DNA of 64,000 nt from SXRF01 sp964624555 (lineage in GTDB: Bacteria > Pseudomonadota > Alphaproteobacteria > Rickettsiales > SXRF01): positions 42,756-106,755 of the forward strand of contig CAZUXB010000001.1 of assembly GCA_964624555.1 (NCBI GenBank). Reading direction: 5' to 3'. How positions within the stretch are numbered: position 1 is the stretch's first letter; each line of letters opens with the position of its first letter. The notes below the pieces were generated by a model that was given only the letters and a program-made list of their open reading frames with translations, was not told where the DNA came from and did no database searches. This document shows positions 54,146 through 61,825 of this stretch, piece by piece. The position numbers and the translations under genes were made by a program.

Positions 54146-55186
54146 CTAACTTAGAGCTGGCTGGACAGATGTATCGCGCTGAACCTTGTCAATAAAAGAT
54201 GCCGCTGCCGCATGCGCCTTTTCATCGCCTTTTATCTTATTGACGAAAGCTGCCGCGGCCGGATCATAATTCTTGCGCGCCTGCTTGACCGATTCGGCAT
54301 GGCCAGGCTTTGCTGGCGTATCAGCTTCATCTAAATCGCCCAGCGGGTTAGGAGCGGCCATGTTCAACTGGTAAAGACTATCTTCCACATCATCAAGATT
54401 CCTGTCATGCTTCTTGGCAAAAGAACGACTTAAAGCCCAGGTGACAGTAGCGGTAAGCGCGGTAGCCAACAGGTCAAAAGAAATAAGATCAGACCACTTC
54501 CGCACCTTGACCGGGTTGGAATGCGGTTTCATTTTCATCCAGAAATTTGCGCCCTTTTCTCCAAAATAATCATTGACCTTGCCAACAAGTTTTGGGCCAA
54601 CCGCAGCAACGCTGGCAAAGCAGGCGCCCCAGGAAAGCAAGCGCCCGGTAAGAACACTTTTCCAGCTTTGCTTTGGTTCTTTTGCAATTACATCCTTATC
54701 TGGCGGTGTTGTGCCCAACAAATTATCAATTTTAGCGGCATTGGACTGGCGGTGGTCTTCCAGCCATTTTATCGGAGCAACCATTGTATTCCCGCCCATG
54801 CCGAGGATGAAGATCATCGACATGTTGCCCGCTGTGCCATGCAGCGTCTCTGGCGACGCGTTTTTCAATATGGTTTTGGAAAAGAACTTGGTCAAACCAC
54901 TGGTAACATTTTTGTGAAGACTGCGCAGCCAGTTAAAATTCTTGTTGCTGCCGTTCATCGCCTCATTGGCAGTTATTGCCGACATTGCCGAGACACCAAG
55001 CCAGGCCGCCGACCCGAACACACCAAAATCGTAAATGATATTACCGGTAGTGCGATGCTTCTTTTTATCCGGCGCTTTGGATGACGTTTCACTGTTAGCT
55101 TCTGGTTTTTGTTCAGAAACCTCCTGCTTATTGGCAGCCTCGGCAGCAACATCTTGCTGGTCTTTATTATGCACAGAATCATCCAT
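54146..55186 (-). CDS. Hypothetical membrane protein
   Basis: 346 residues, not recognised. The first 45 residues are acidic and polar (EAANKQEVSEQKPEANSE), then a set of about five hydrophobic segments follows (IIYDFGVFGSAAWLGVSAM, NMSMIFILGMGGNTM, LLSWGACFASVAAVGP, LATALTATVTWALS). The C-terminus holds a duplicated motif: AAFVNKIKGDEKAHAAA and ASFIDKVQRDTSV. There is no signal peptide in front. It has its own terminator and is monocistronic. Composition resembles the orphan proteins at 56-61 kb. Confidence 0.7.
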   Translation of the reverse strand: MDDSVHNKDQQDVAAEAANKQEVSEQKPEANSETSSKAPDKKKHRTTGNIIYDFGVFGSAAWLGVSAMSAITANEAMNGSNKNFNWLRSLHKNVTSGLTKFFSKTILKNASPETLHGTAGNMSMIFILGMGGNTMVAPIKWLEDHRQSNAAKIDNLLGTTPPDKDVIAKEPKQSWKSVLTGRLLSWGACFASVAAVGPKLVGKVNDYFGEKGANFWMKMKPHSNPVKVRKWSDLISFDLLATALTATVTWALSRSFAKKHDRNLDDVEDSLYQLNMAAPNPLGDLDEADTPAKPGHAESVKQARKNYDPAAAAFVNKIKGDEKAHAAAASFIDKVQRDTSVQPALS

Positions 55187-55496
55187 CTTTATAATCTAGC
55201 AAACAATTAGCAAAAAAGCATGTTACAATTGCGTTAAGATTCGATTTTACATGATTTTTTTGCTAAAATAGCCTCGCCCGCCTACGCTATAGCTGATTAT
55301 GTAAATACTTTTACATAATCAGCTATGAAAATCGAGTCCGAAAGACCGATTTTCCGCCGCGTAGCGAGCGTAAACACTTTTTATGTATGTATACATAAAA
55401 AGTTAAACAACTATAAAGCTACGGCGCGGCATCCGTTTCTCACGCTACATCGCTAGTCGCGCTGTAGCTAAATGTTGGCTTTGCCAACATTAGCGA
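55187..55496. repeat. Intergenic stretch with several perfect hairpins
   Basis: No gene. Perfect inverted repeats are: a 17-base stem with 4-base loop at 55289-55326 (atagctgattatgtaaa), a pair gaaaatcg/cgattttc around 55327-55354, a 13-base stem with 2-base loop at 55376-55403 (actttttatgtat), and aatgttggc-ttt-gccaacatt at 55471-55491. These are spaced as if they belong to one composite element of about 210 bases. I can assign no coding or RNA function. Confidence 0.8.
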
Positions 55497-55609
55497 AAGC
55501 GGATGGAGCGGGTAGGGAATCGAACCACACCGCGCTTTGCGCGGTATTTTATAAAGCGCGCCCGCCGCCCATGAGCCAACCCGGGCGCGCGAGTATACGA
55601 GGGTTCGAT
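55497..55609 (-). pseudogene. tRNA-Gly 3'-end remnant and inverted T-arm copy
   Basis: Bases 55497-55513 (aagcggatggagcgggt) repeat 55619-55635 exactly, and after a 2-base deletion gggaatcgaacc matches again, so about 29 bases of the tRNA 3' end with its flank are duplicated 122 bases away. The rest is not tRNA: a perfect hairpin accgcgc-ttt-gcgcggt (55529-55545) follows. At 55595-55609 the T-arm sequence atacgagggttcgat appears in inverse orientation, 15 of 15 bases against the tRNA. No cloverleaf can be drawn, so this is a remnant. Confidence 0.75.
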
Positions 55610-55625
55610 ATTACGAACAAGCGGA

Positions 55626-55699
55626 TGGAGCGGGTGAAGGGAATCGAACCCTCGTATGCAGCTTGGGAAGCTGCCGTTCTACCATTGAACTACACCCGC
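55626..55699 (-). tRNA. tRNA-Gly (anticodon CCC)
   Basis: 74 bases including an encoded CCA end. The acceptor stem GCGGGTG pairs with CACCCGC. The D arm is GTTCAATGGTAGAAC, the anticodon arm GCAGC-TTCCCAA-GCTGC gives anticodon CCC, and the T arm is GAGGG-TTCGATT-CCCTT. It lies 67 bases behind rpsD on the same strand. Confidence 0.96.
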
Positions 55700-55712
55700 G
55701 TGGCGAGTGATA

Positions 55713-55752
55713 GAGGACTCGATGATTCGAGTACTCGAGTTCTCTAGTCCTC
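55713..55752. repeat. Palindrome between rpsD and tRNA-Gly
   Basis: gaggact (55713-55719) pairs with agtcctc (55746-55752), with an inner self-complementary actcgagt and further cgag/ctcg repeats. It may end the rpsD transcript, though there is no clean T-run, or belong to the same repeat cluster as the region beyond the tRNA. Confidence 0.65.
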
Positions 55753-55766
55753 GAGCCCTCGGCTTA

Positions 55767-56387
55767 TTACCTTGAGTAATATTCGATTACGAAGTTAGGT
55801 TGCATAACGGTTGGGTAAGGTACTTCCGCTAGTTTAGGGGCGCGGATGAACTTTGCCTTTACTTCGTTCTTGTCGAACTCGATGTATTCAGGAACTGTGC
55901 GTTCAGGATTCTGGAGAAGCTCCTGCACGACAGCCATATTGCGGGATTTTTCGCGCAACTCGATAGTATCACCCTCGGAAACGGTATAGCTAGGTATGTT
56001 CACTTTTTTACCGTTAACGCGGATATGGCCGTGGCTGACCATCTGGCGGGCGGCGAACGGGGTGGTTACTAAACCCATGCGGTAGACAACGGTATCAAGG
56101 CGGCTTTCAAGCAGGCCGATGAGGTTTTCGCCGGTATCGCCTTTCAGGCGGGCGGCTTCAAAATAAATATTGCGGAACTGACGCTCGGTTATATTCCCAT
56201 AGTAACCGCGGAGCTTCTGTTTTTCATGAAGCTGGGTGCCGTAATCGGACGGCTTTTTGCGCTTGGCAGCGGCACCGTGCTGGCCGGGAGCATAAGCACG
56301 CTTGTTGAATGGGTCCTTATCACTGCCCCACAGGCTAACACCTAGGCGGCGGCTGATTTTATATTTGCAGTCAATACGTTTTGTCAC
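55767..56387 (-). CDS. rpsD: 30S ribosomal protein S4
   Basis: 206 residues. I place the start at GTG 56387 (read as Met, then TKRIDCKYKISRRLG), preceded by AAGGA at 7 bases; the longer reading from an upstream ATG adds a non-conserved leader. Conserved parts are GVSLWGSDKDPFNKRAYAPG, EKQKLRGYYGNITERQF, and SRLDTVVYRMG. It binds 16S rRNA early in assembly. It is alone here, as is common in alphaproteobacteria. Confidence 0.97.
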   Translation of the reverse strand: MTKRIDCKYKISRRLGVSLWGSDKDPFNKRAYAPGQHGAAAKRKKPSDYGTQLHEKQKLRGYYGNITERQFRNIYFEAARLKGDTGENLIGLLESRLDTVVYRMGLVTTPFAARQMVSHGHIRVNGKKVNIPSYTVSEGDTIELREKSRNMAVVQELLQNPERTVPEYIEFDKNEVKAKFIRAPKLAEVPYPTVMQPNFVIEYYSR

Positions 56388-56548
56388 GAGTTTTCCTTTT
56401 GTTTTCAAATAATAATACAAAATCCACATGTGGGCATTTTGTTTATTATTTCCTTATAAATTCGAGTTTAGGGAGGTGTAATATACAAATAAAATTGCGG
56501 CTGTCAAATGGAGAATAGTAATATTTTGCGGATTTTTGCTTCTATTTG

Positions 56549-56617
56549 TGTCATGCCAGCGTAGGCTGGCATCCATATTTATAGAAAGACTGGATACCAA
56601 CTTTCGCTGGTATGACA
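56549..56617. repeat. Palindromic repeat between rpsD and the orphan cluster
   Basis: Arms tgtcatgccagcg...ggctggcatcca and tggataccaac...cgctggtatgaca, imperfect. It is an interspersed element of the tgtcatgccagc type, 4 bases behind the stop of the next gene. The 150 bases to the rpsD start hold nothing else I can name. Confidence 0.8.
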
Positions 56618-56620
56618 AGC

Positions 56621-58402
56621 CTAACTAATCACCTGATACTCCTGGTTAACTTCCGGGTTTAAGGGGCCAACATCAGGGCTTCCACCGCGAGCAGCCTGCA
56701 CCCGCGCTGCCATTGCCCCCGGAGTCTTGGCCATGCCCATAAGTGTGTCCTGACCCACCATCGGTGAGGCAGCGGCGGCCCTTGCTGCGGCCATCTGCTG
56801 GTTACTCAGTTCATCACCAGATTCGGCGGCGCGTGTTTCACGCTTATTCATCAGAAAGCCGATGCCCAGTGCAGCTACAGCGGCTACCCCGGCAACCTTG
56901 CCACCAAACTTAGCAGCCTTCACCACGCCACGTCCGGTCGCCCGTGCGCCGTCTTTAATTGCCTCGCCAATATCAGCCATACCATGGCCCTCCTCTCTTG
57001 CTACTATATTACTTATACTGCCAGAACTTGCAACAGATGCTCCTGCATCGGCCGAGCTCGCTGCTGGCGGTATTCCTGGCCCCGCCATGCTACCTAACGC
57101 TTCCATCTGGGCTTCGGTTTTTGGTGTAATGGCCGCAACATCTTCATGTACCCGCCTGTTAAGCATTTCGGCATAGCGTGTAGAACCTTCCAGTGCACCT
57201 CTGGCCTCTCCCACACCATCCCCTGTTCTTATTGCTTCATTATAAGCTATCTGATGAGTGGAAATTTTATTGTGATGGTCTTCCAGTTCAGTGAGCAAGG
57301 TTTGCGCTCTTTCATCAGCCAGACCGGAACCGCTGATGGTACTATGCATATCCCGAATCGACTGCCTGGCATTATCGGCATTTGTATGCACTCCCTTTGC
57401 ACCACGGCCATTCAAAGCCTTACTTGCAAAGTTCACATCTGGCTTGTCAGTATATACTTTCAAAGCCTCTCTTGCCGCAGCATAATCATTGGGGCCGATC
57501 ATCATCCCCCTAGCTTCATCTGCCCGCACAATATGCTGCTGTGCAGCTTTTGCATGTCTTTCAATCTCATCCAACCTACCATGCAGCGCTACTCTGGCTT
57601 TCCTGATATCATGAATATTGCCATCATCAACAGCATCCAAGTATCTACCATGGGCATCTTCAACAGACTGCAAAGAACCCGTAAGCCTCCTTGCATGGGC
57701 CGCACCACCCGGTCTTGCATACACTTCTTTTGAAGTTTCGGGAATATCTTTTTGGACAGCCTCCAACCTATCTGTTACCTTTTGATGGGCATCGCGCTCA
57801 ATTTCATTGGTTTTCTGCGTAGCAGCAGCATTTTTCTCTACTGCTTTCGCAGCTTTAACGCCCTCCCTGCGGACAGCCCGCGCATCACGCGATTGCTGGC
57901 TCCACGGCATTTTGTCCCAAAGAGAAGACTCCGCAGCAGCGGCAGGAGCAACCTCTGAAGCGGGAGAAACAACCCTATAACGCCCTCCCTTATCGATCTC
58001 ATCTAAATTCGTCCCCCCACCGCCCTGAGCATATATGCCAGTGGCTGGGGGTACACCTTCCCCTCCACTATTCAGAGCCGCAAGATGTCCATTCGCATCG
58101 CCAAGCACTGGCTTAGCATCTTCTATAGCCGCACGCAATCTATGCTCCATTCGTGCAATATACTCAGCGGGCTTACCAGATTCATGAGCCTCTATTAAAT
58201 TTGCATGATTTCTTGCTATATCATCATGATGACTAGCAACATTTTTAAGATGCCCCACACTGGCATGGTGTATTTCACCGTCACCTGCACGCTGAGTTGC
58301 AAGGTGATAGATATCAGAGTGCAGCCTATCAAGATTTCCTGCGGCTGTGTTTGCCTGCCTTGCCAACTCCAGATATCTTTGGTTGTCCATTAAACTGGTC
58401 AT
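56621..58402 (-). CDS. Large helical protein with repeats (orphan cluster gene 6)
   Basis: 593 residues, not recognised. Almost all is predicted helix, rich in Ala, His, Arg and Glu. Three copies of a ~50-residue unit are seen by eye (residues about 57-110, 240-292, 370-422): a His-rich helix, then LIEAHESGKPAEYIARMEHRL, YLDAVDDGNIHDIRKARVAL and YNEAIRTGDGVGEARGALEG. The pattern is Y/L-x2-A-x3-G-x6-R-x3-L. Residues 430-470 are Ala/Ser-rich, and 505-525 (KVAGVAAVAALGIGFLMNK) could be one membrane helix near the C-terminus. There is no signal peptide. It starts 3 bases behind the small gene 5, which carries the same unit, so both are surely cotranscribed. Exported or host-directed function is possible but unproven. 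Confidence 0.7.
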   Translation of the reverse strand: MTSLMDNQRYLELARQANTAAGNLDRLHSDIYHLATQRAGDGEIHHASVGHLKNVASHHDDIARNHANLIEAHESGKPAEYIARMEHRLRAAIEDAKPVLGDANGHLAALNSGGEGVPPATGIYAQGGGGTNLDEIDKGGRYRVVSPASEVAPAAAAESSLWDKMPWSQQSRDARAVRREGVKAAKAVEKNAAATQKTNEIERDAHQKVTDRLEAVQKDIPETSKEVYARPGGAAHARRLTGSLQSVEDAHGRYLDAVDDGNIHDIRKARVALHGRLDEIERHAKAAQQHIVRADEARGMMIGPNDYAAAREALKVYTDKPDVNFASKALNGRGAKGVHTNADNARQSIRDMHSTISGSGLADERAQTLLTELEDHHNKISTHQIAYNEAIRTGDGVGEARGALEGSTRYAEMLNRRVHEDVAAITPKTEAQMEALGSMAGPGIPPAASSADAGASVASSGSISNIVAREEGHGMADIGEAIKDGARATGRGVVKAAKFGGKVAGVAAVAALGIGFLMNKRETRAAESGDELSNQQMAAARAAAASPMVGQDTLMGMAKTPGAMAARVQAARGGSPDVGPLNPEVNQEYQVIS

Positions 58403-58405
58403 GAC

Positions 58406-58747
58406 CTACATCCCCATTCCAGTTGCTTTTTGAGCAAGGGTTTTATTCCATTCGATCACGCCTGGCGTACTCCTTACAGCCGCAAGCAATTTCTTCCTTG
58501 TCCCAGCAACATCACCACCATTGAGAAGGGCGGCATTATAAGCACCCTGCTTACCACTTAACTCGCCTTCATGTTGATGAAGATTCCTTACTTCCGACAA
58601 GGGGTGATCCCAGCCATTGCCAAATGTCCCAGATTTAGCCTTATGCGCTTCCATTAATTCAATTCTACGTTCCAAGGCAGATTTTCTGGCGGCATCGGCC
58701 ATTCCATTAATTGTTTTACGAGAAAGAAAACTGTCAGCAAAAGCCAT
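58406..58747 (-). CDS. Small helical protein with the same repeat (orphan cluster gene 5)
   Basis: 113 residues: MAFADSFLSRKTING, a charged helix (SALERRIELMEAHKAKSG), then EVRNLHQHEGELSGKQGAYN, AALLNGGDVAGTRKKLLAAV and TPGVIEWNKTLAQ. The last 55 residues follow the repeat of gene 6 (AYNEAIRTGDGVGEARGALEG against AYNAALLNGGDVAGTRKKLL). No signal or membrane helix. It lies 2 bases behind gene 4 and 3 bases before gene 6. Confidence 0.7.
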   Translation of the reverse strand: MAFADSFLSRKTINGMADAARKSALERRIELMEAHKAKSGTFGNGWDHPLSEVRNLHQHEGELSGKQGAYNAALLNGGDVAGTRKKLLAAVRSTPGVIEWNKTLAQKATGMGM

Positions 58748-58749
58748 AG

Positions 58750-59250
58750 CTAGCTCCCCAGATTAGGAGTTGTAGAGGCTTCGCGCTGGGCAATGATGGT
58801 TTCGGGTTTGAGCGCATCTTTTTTGCCGACACGTTCAGCAAAGCTGGCCTGCTGTTGCTGCATTTCCTGGAGTTTGCTTACCACCGCCACCTGGCCATCC
58901 TGCACCCCGGCGATATAAGCCTGTTGCTGCGCGGCCTGCATAATTGGTACAACGGAATTGCTGCGCGCCTGCGCGCGGAATGCTGCCTTTTCATCGCCAA
59001 CCTTGCCGATACCTTCAGCGACACCAACAACGCCGCCAGCAGTTGCACCGATCGTTGCGCCGCCGATAGCGCCAATAGCAAAACCAGCAATTGCCAAAGG
59101 AATAAATCCACCAATAATTGCGCCTATTCCACCAAGAACTGCCGCGCCGATAACGCCAGCGGTAAGCACACCGCCGATTATGCCTTTGCCAGTTTCCAAC
59201 CCTACTGTGGAAACTGCACTTGCGGCATCATGATCAATTTGTCTAGCCAT
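58750..59250 (-). CDS. Glycine-zipper membrane protein (orphan cluster gene 4)
   Basis: 166 residues. Residues about 20-80 form two hydrophobic helices full of GxxxG (GKGIIGGVLTAGVIGAAVLG, GAIGGATIGATAGGVVG), which looks like a membrane hairpin of the glycine-zipper kind. Then comes a Gln-rich coiled coil (VVSKLQEMQQQQASFAERV) and a polar tail. There is no cleavable signal. The order hairpin, DEK, coiled coil is the same as in gene 3, so the two may be distant paralogues. Possible roles are pore formation, membrane remodelling or anchoring of gene 5/6 proteins; none is shown. Confidence 0.7.
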   Translation of the reverse strand: MARQIDHDAASAVSTVGLETGKGIIGGVLTAGVIGAAVLGGIGAIIGGFIPLAIAGFAIGAIGGATIGATAGGVVGVAEGIGKVGDEKAAFRAQARSNSVVPIMQAAQQQAYIAGVQDGQVAVVSKLQEMQQQQASFAERVGKKDALKPETIIAQREASTTPNLGS

Positions 59251-59291
59251 ATAAAAACTTTCTACGCGTTAAAAATTCTTTTTTCTCTTTT

Positions 59292-59371
59292 CGTCATTCC
59301 CACGAAGGTGGGAATCTCTCTCTAAATCTTGCACTAACCGTTAGAGAGATCCCCGCCTACGCGGGGATGAC
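59292..59371. repeat. Palindromic repeat inside the orphan cluster
   Basis: cgtcattcccacgaaggtgg with gaatctctct on the left, and agagagatccccgcctacgc with ggggatgac on the right. It is an imperfect copy of the element at 61744-61815. It separates gene 3 from gene 4 and could weaken readthrough. Confidence 0.85.
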
Positions 59372-59381
59372 AATATTATTT

Positions 59382-59849
59382 CTATATTCCCAACCCCTGC
59401 TGCTGTGTAGTACGGCCCAAACCAGCGCCCGGCGCCACACTTCCACCACCACCGACTGACTGGCTGCGCTGCTGCATAAATGCCGCCCGCTGACGTGACA
59501 CCGCCGCCTGCTCATAATCGGCAATACAATCCTGCTTGCGTTCATCAAGCGCACCACCCAAACTTCCAACACCTGACGCTGCGCCCATCATACCGCCTGC
59601 AACAGCCCCCATCGTCATAGCCTTGGTCAGAACTGCGGCCGTCCACGTTGCCCCCTGCGCACCACCTGTAAAAACACTCACAATTGAACCAAGAATACCT
59701 GCGGTAGGCGCTATGGGAATGATAAACGAAAGAGCAGCCAACGCGATAGCACCATAGGCCGCCCATTTCAAGGCTTTGCCGCCGATATGCTTGACAGCCT
59801 CCCACGTGGTGTTGAAGCTTTTTAGTGCTGGATGTTCTTTTTCGCTCAT
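59382..59849 (-). CDS. Glycine-rich membrane protein (orphan cluster gene 3)
   Basis: 155 residues. After ~25 polar residues two to three hydrophobic segments follow (WAAYGAIALAALSFIIPIAP, TAGILGSIVSVFTGG, AMTMGAVAGGMMGAASGVGS), with several GxxxG. Then ALDERKQDCIADYEQAAVSR and a Gln/Gly-rich end (FMQQRSQSVGGGGS). It has the same overall plan as gene 4. No family is recognised. Gene 2 ends 135 bases upstream. Confidence 0.65.
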   Translation of the reverse strand: MSEKEHPALKSFNTTWEAVKHIGGKALKWAAYGAIALAALSFIIPIAPTAGILGSIVSVFTGGAQGATWTAAVLTKAMTMGAVAGGMMGAASGVGSLGGALDERKQDCIADYEQAAVSRQRAAFMQQRSQSVGGGGSVAPGAGLGRTTQQQGLGI

Positions 59850-59984
59850 AAAATTACCTTAAACTACTCCATGCTCACAGTATCTCATAACTGCATAGAT
59901 ATGGCAAATTAAGGTTTTATGACACTGTAGACCTGGGCAGGAAACCGTAATCAAACTGTAACATAGCCAATATTTCTTGTAATA

Positions 59985-60698
59985 TCAGGCTGTTGGGTGC
60001 CTTGCAGGAACATTGTCATGTTGCAGCTTGCCATTCCTGTATACTGCAATATTAGCATCCGCTGGCAGCAAAGCACCAAGACTGGCTTCTGTAACGTGCT
60101 TACCGCCATGCCCACCCGCATGCTGCCCGGAATCGCCCGTAATTTCAGCAAAAAGCCGCTCTCCATCGCGCGACATATGATCCATTGCCCTAGCCACACC
60201 TGCCAATGGTTCCACCTCTTTATGCTCGCCAAAAAGCCTATCCCCCACCCACTGCGCACCTTTGGCTATCGCAGAAACCGTAGCAGAAACAACACCCGAT
60301 GGAGAATCCGAAGTTGCACTCATACTTGCACTCGCCATACTCAAAGTATTTAGTGTTCCATCGAGATTCGCAGCGAAACTTGTCGGATCAGCAGTCAGCA
60401 TGGCCGTATCAACATGCCTTGCCAGTTCCGAATTAGCAGCTATTAAAGATAATATTTCAGCCTGTTTAGCTGCAATACGGGAAACTTTGTCCTGGTCATC
60501 TGCCGACAAAGCCACACGTTGTTCTCCAGCACTACCGCCCTTTGAAACTATGTGATCACTCCGGTCACGATTATCAACGTCAGGATTAGCCCCGGCGATT
60601 GCCCCTACATCAGTTTCATGACCAACCTTAACTTCCGGATCAGTTGTAATGGCGTATGCACTACGCCCCGTTCCTAAATTGGTCTTTTCTACTGCCAT
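59985..60698 (-). CDS. Hypothetical low-complexity protein (orphan cluster gene 2)
   Basis: 237 residues from the ATG at 60698 (MAVEKTNLGTGRSAY), preceded by a GGTGG-rich ribosome site; a GTG three codons earlier is less likely. The polar N-terminal 60 residues (GANPDVDNRDRSDH) are followed by helices (QDKVSRIAAKQAEILSLIAA) and a Ser/Ala stretch (LSMASASMSATSDSPSG), then a His/Gly-rich end (SGQHAGGHGGKHV, YRNGKLQHDNVPARHPTA). No motif I know, no signal or clear membrane helix. It lies about 45 bases behind gene 1. Confidence 0.6.
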   Translation of the reverse strand: MAVEKTNLGTGRSAYAITTDPEVKVGHETDVGAIAGANPDVDNRDRSDHIVSKGGSAGEQRVALSADDQDKVSRIAAKQAEILSLIAANSELARHVDTAMLTADPTSFAANLDGTLNTLSMASASMSATSDSPSGVVSATVSAIAKGAQWVGDRLFGEHKEVEPLAGVARAMDHMSRDGERLFAEITGDSGQHAGGHGGKHVTEASLGALLPADANIAVYRNGKLQHDNVPARHPTA

Positions 60699-60743
60699 AA
60701 CCACCACTCCAAAACAATGCTCAAATTACAACGCTAAAATAAA

Positions 60744-61574
60744 TTATGTATGACTTCTGTGCCTACCACCACTGGCAATTTCTCCCGCTATCTTCTCACC
60801 GGTAAGATCGATGTGTCGCATAACAGTACCATCAATATGCGTTGGCGTTAACTGCCCCAAACTACCCCTGCTAAAGTGCTCCCCACCTTCAAGTGCTAGT
60901 ATTACTTCTTCTGGACGTAATTCCGCACGCAAAATCTTGCCTAAACCTAAAGGATCATCACGCTTGTCAAAATTGCGCATATTGAACGGTGAATCATTAA
61001 GGCTCGCAGTAAGACCGCCCCCAAGCGCGCCAGCCGAAAGCTCATGCGCAAAAAGGGCTGTCTCCTGCGAAACTTCTTTGGCAGCCATTGCAGCCCCACC
61101 GAGCACCGCGCCAACAGTGGCGACTTCTGCAATCCCGGACCCAACCTGTTCTACTATCAAAGCACCTTCTGCAGCATCGCGGTTTGCCTGAGCCTGATTC
61201 AGTGCCGCCTGAATCGCATCCCGGTCAAACGAAGCTAATGCTGGTATTTGTATCGTGTAATTAATTCCTTTTGCATTTAATTGTGCCTGCACCTGCCTTA
61301 TTTCAGCCAAGGTAGCATCATACATTGCCATAAGCTGCTCAGGGCTGGCATTAGCTTCGGCAATAGTATCCGGCCTGGCCCTTGAATCTGATGCCTGCAT
61401 GGAATAAGACATTCTGCTGTCATCGGTTCCTACGGTAGCGGATGTAGGGGTTACAATTGCAACTTCGGCAACATTTATGGCAGTATCTGCACCGCGCTCA
61501 TTGGCATGAACACCTGCCGCATTATCCCTGACCGGAATGTCGGCCCCATACAAACTGGCAGAATCTTCAGCCAT
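60744..61574 (-). CDS. Hypothetical protein (orphan cluster gene 1)
   Basis: 276 residues. The first ~75 are polar and disordered-looking, then a coiled coil follows (SPEQLMAMYDATLAEIRQVQ, DRDAIQAALNQAQANRDAAE) and a short glycine-rich hydrophobic part (EVATVGAVLGGAAMAAKEV, HELSAGALGGGLTAS). The end resembles gene 2 faintly: GEKIAGEIASGGRHRSHT against GERLFAEITGDSGQHAGG. There is no signal peptide. It is the first gene of the cluster, with 250 bases upstream that hold a large palindrome. Confidence 0.6.
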   Translation of the reverse strand: MAEDSASLYGADIPVRDNAAGVHANERGADTAINVAEVAIVTPTSATVGTDDSRMSYSMQASDSRARPDTIAEANASPEQLMAMYDATLAEIRQVQAQLNAKGINYTIQIPALASFDRDAIQAALNQAQANRDAAEGALIVEQVGSGIAEVATVGAVLGGAAMAAKEVSQETALFAHELSAGALGGGLTASLNDSPFNMRNFDKRDDPLGLGKILRAELRPEEVILALEGGEHFSRGSLGQLTPTHIDGTVMRHIDLTGEKIAGEIASGGRHRSHT

Positions 61575-61743
61575 AACTCACTCCCTCAATAAGCTTTTTA
61601 ATTCTATGTTTCTGGTGTGCATTTGACACACCTCTAGCCTTGGCTAAACTATAGATTAATGCAAGGAAAACTGCAAATGAAAGTTTTGTGACAATTTACT
61701 TAACTTGTGCTTATAGTAGATAATATAAGGGATTTTCTGCTTT

Positions 61744-61815
61744 TTCGTCATTCCCGCGAAGGCGGGAATCTTAACCAGAGGATAAAGAGATTCCCGCCTT
61801 CGCGGGAATGACGAA
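61744..61815. repeat. Perfect 28-base inverted repeat upstream of rluD
   Basis: The arm at 61744-61771 (ttcgtcattcccgcgaaggc with ggaatct following) is the exact reverse complement of 61788-61815, with 16 bases between. Each arm also folds on itself (ttcccgc/gcgggaa). It is the best preserved copy of the cgtcattcccgcgaa type in the window, between the orphan cluster and rluD. Confidence 0.95.
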
Positions 61816-61825
61816 ACATTGAATT

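Noticed and set aside
55500..55600. A second complete tRNA gene
   Set aside because: Only the 3' end with the T-loop is present; T-stem pairing is poor and no anticodon arm can be formed.
55497..55699. Integrated phage or island at tRNA-Gly
   Set aside because: No integrase, recombinase or phage genes are seen within the window next to it; only a ~120-base duplication is present.
55472..55747. A 91-codon frame across the tRNA-Gly region
   Set aside because: It covers the tRNA and its remnant in antisense; open by chance.
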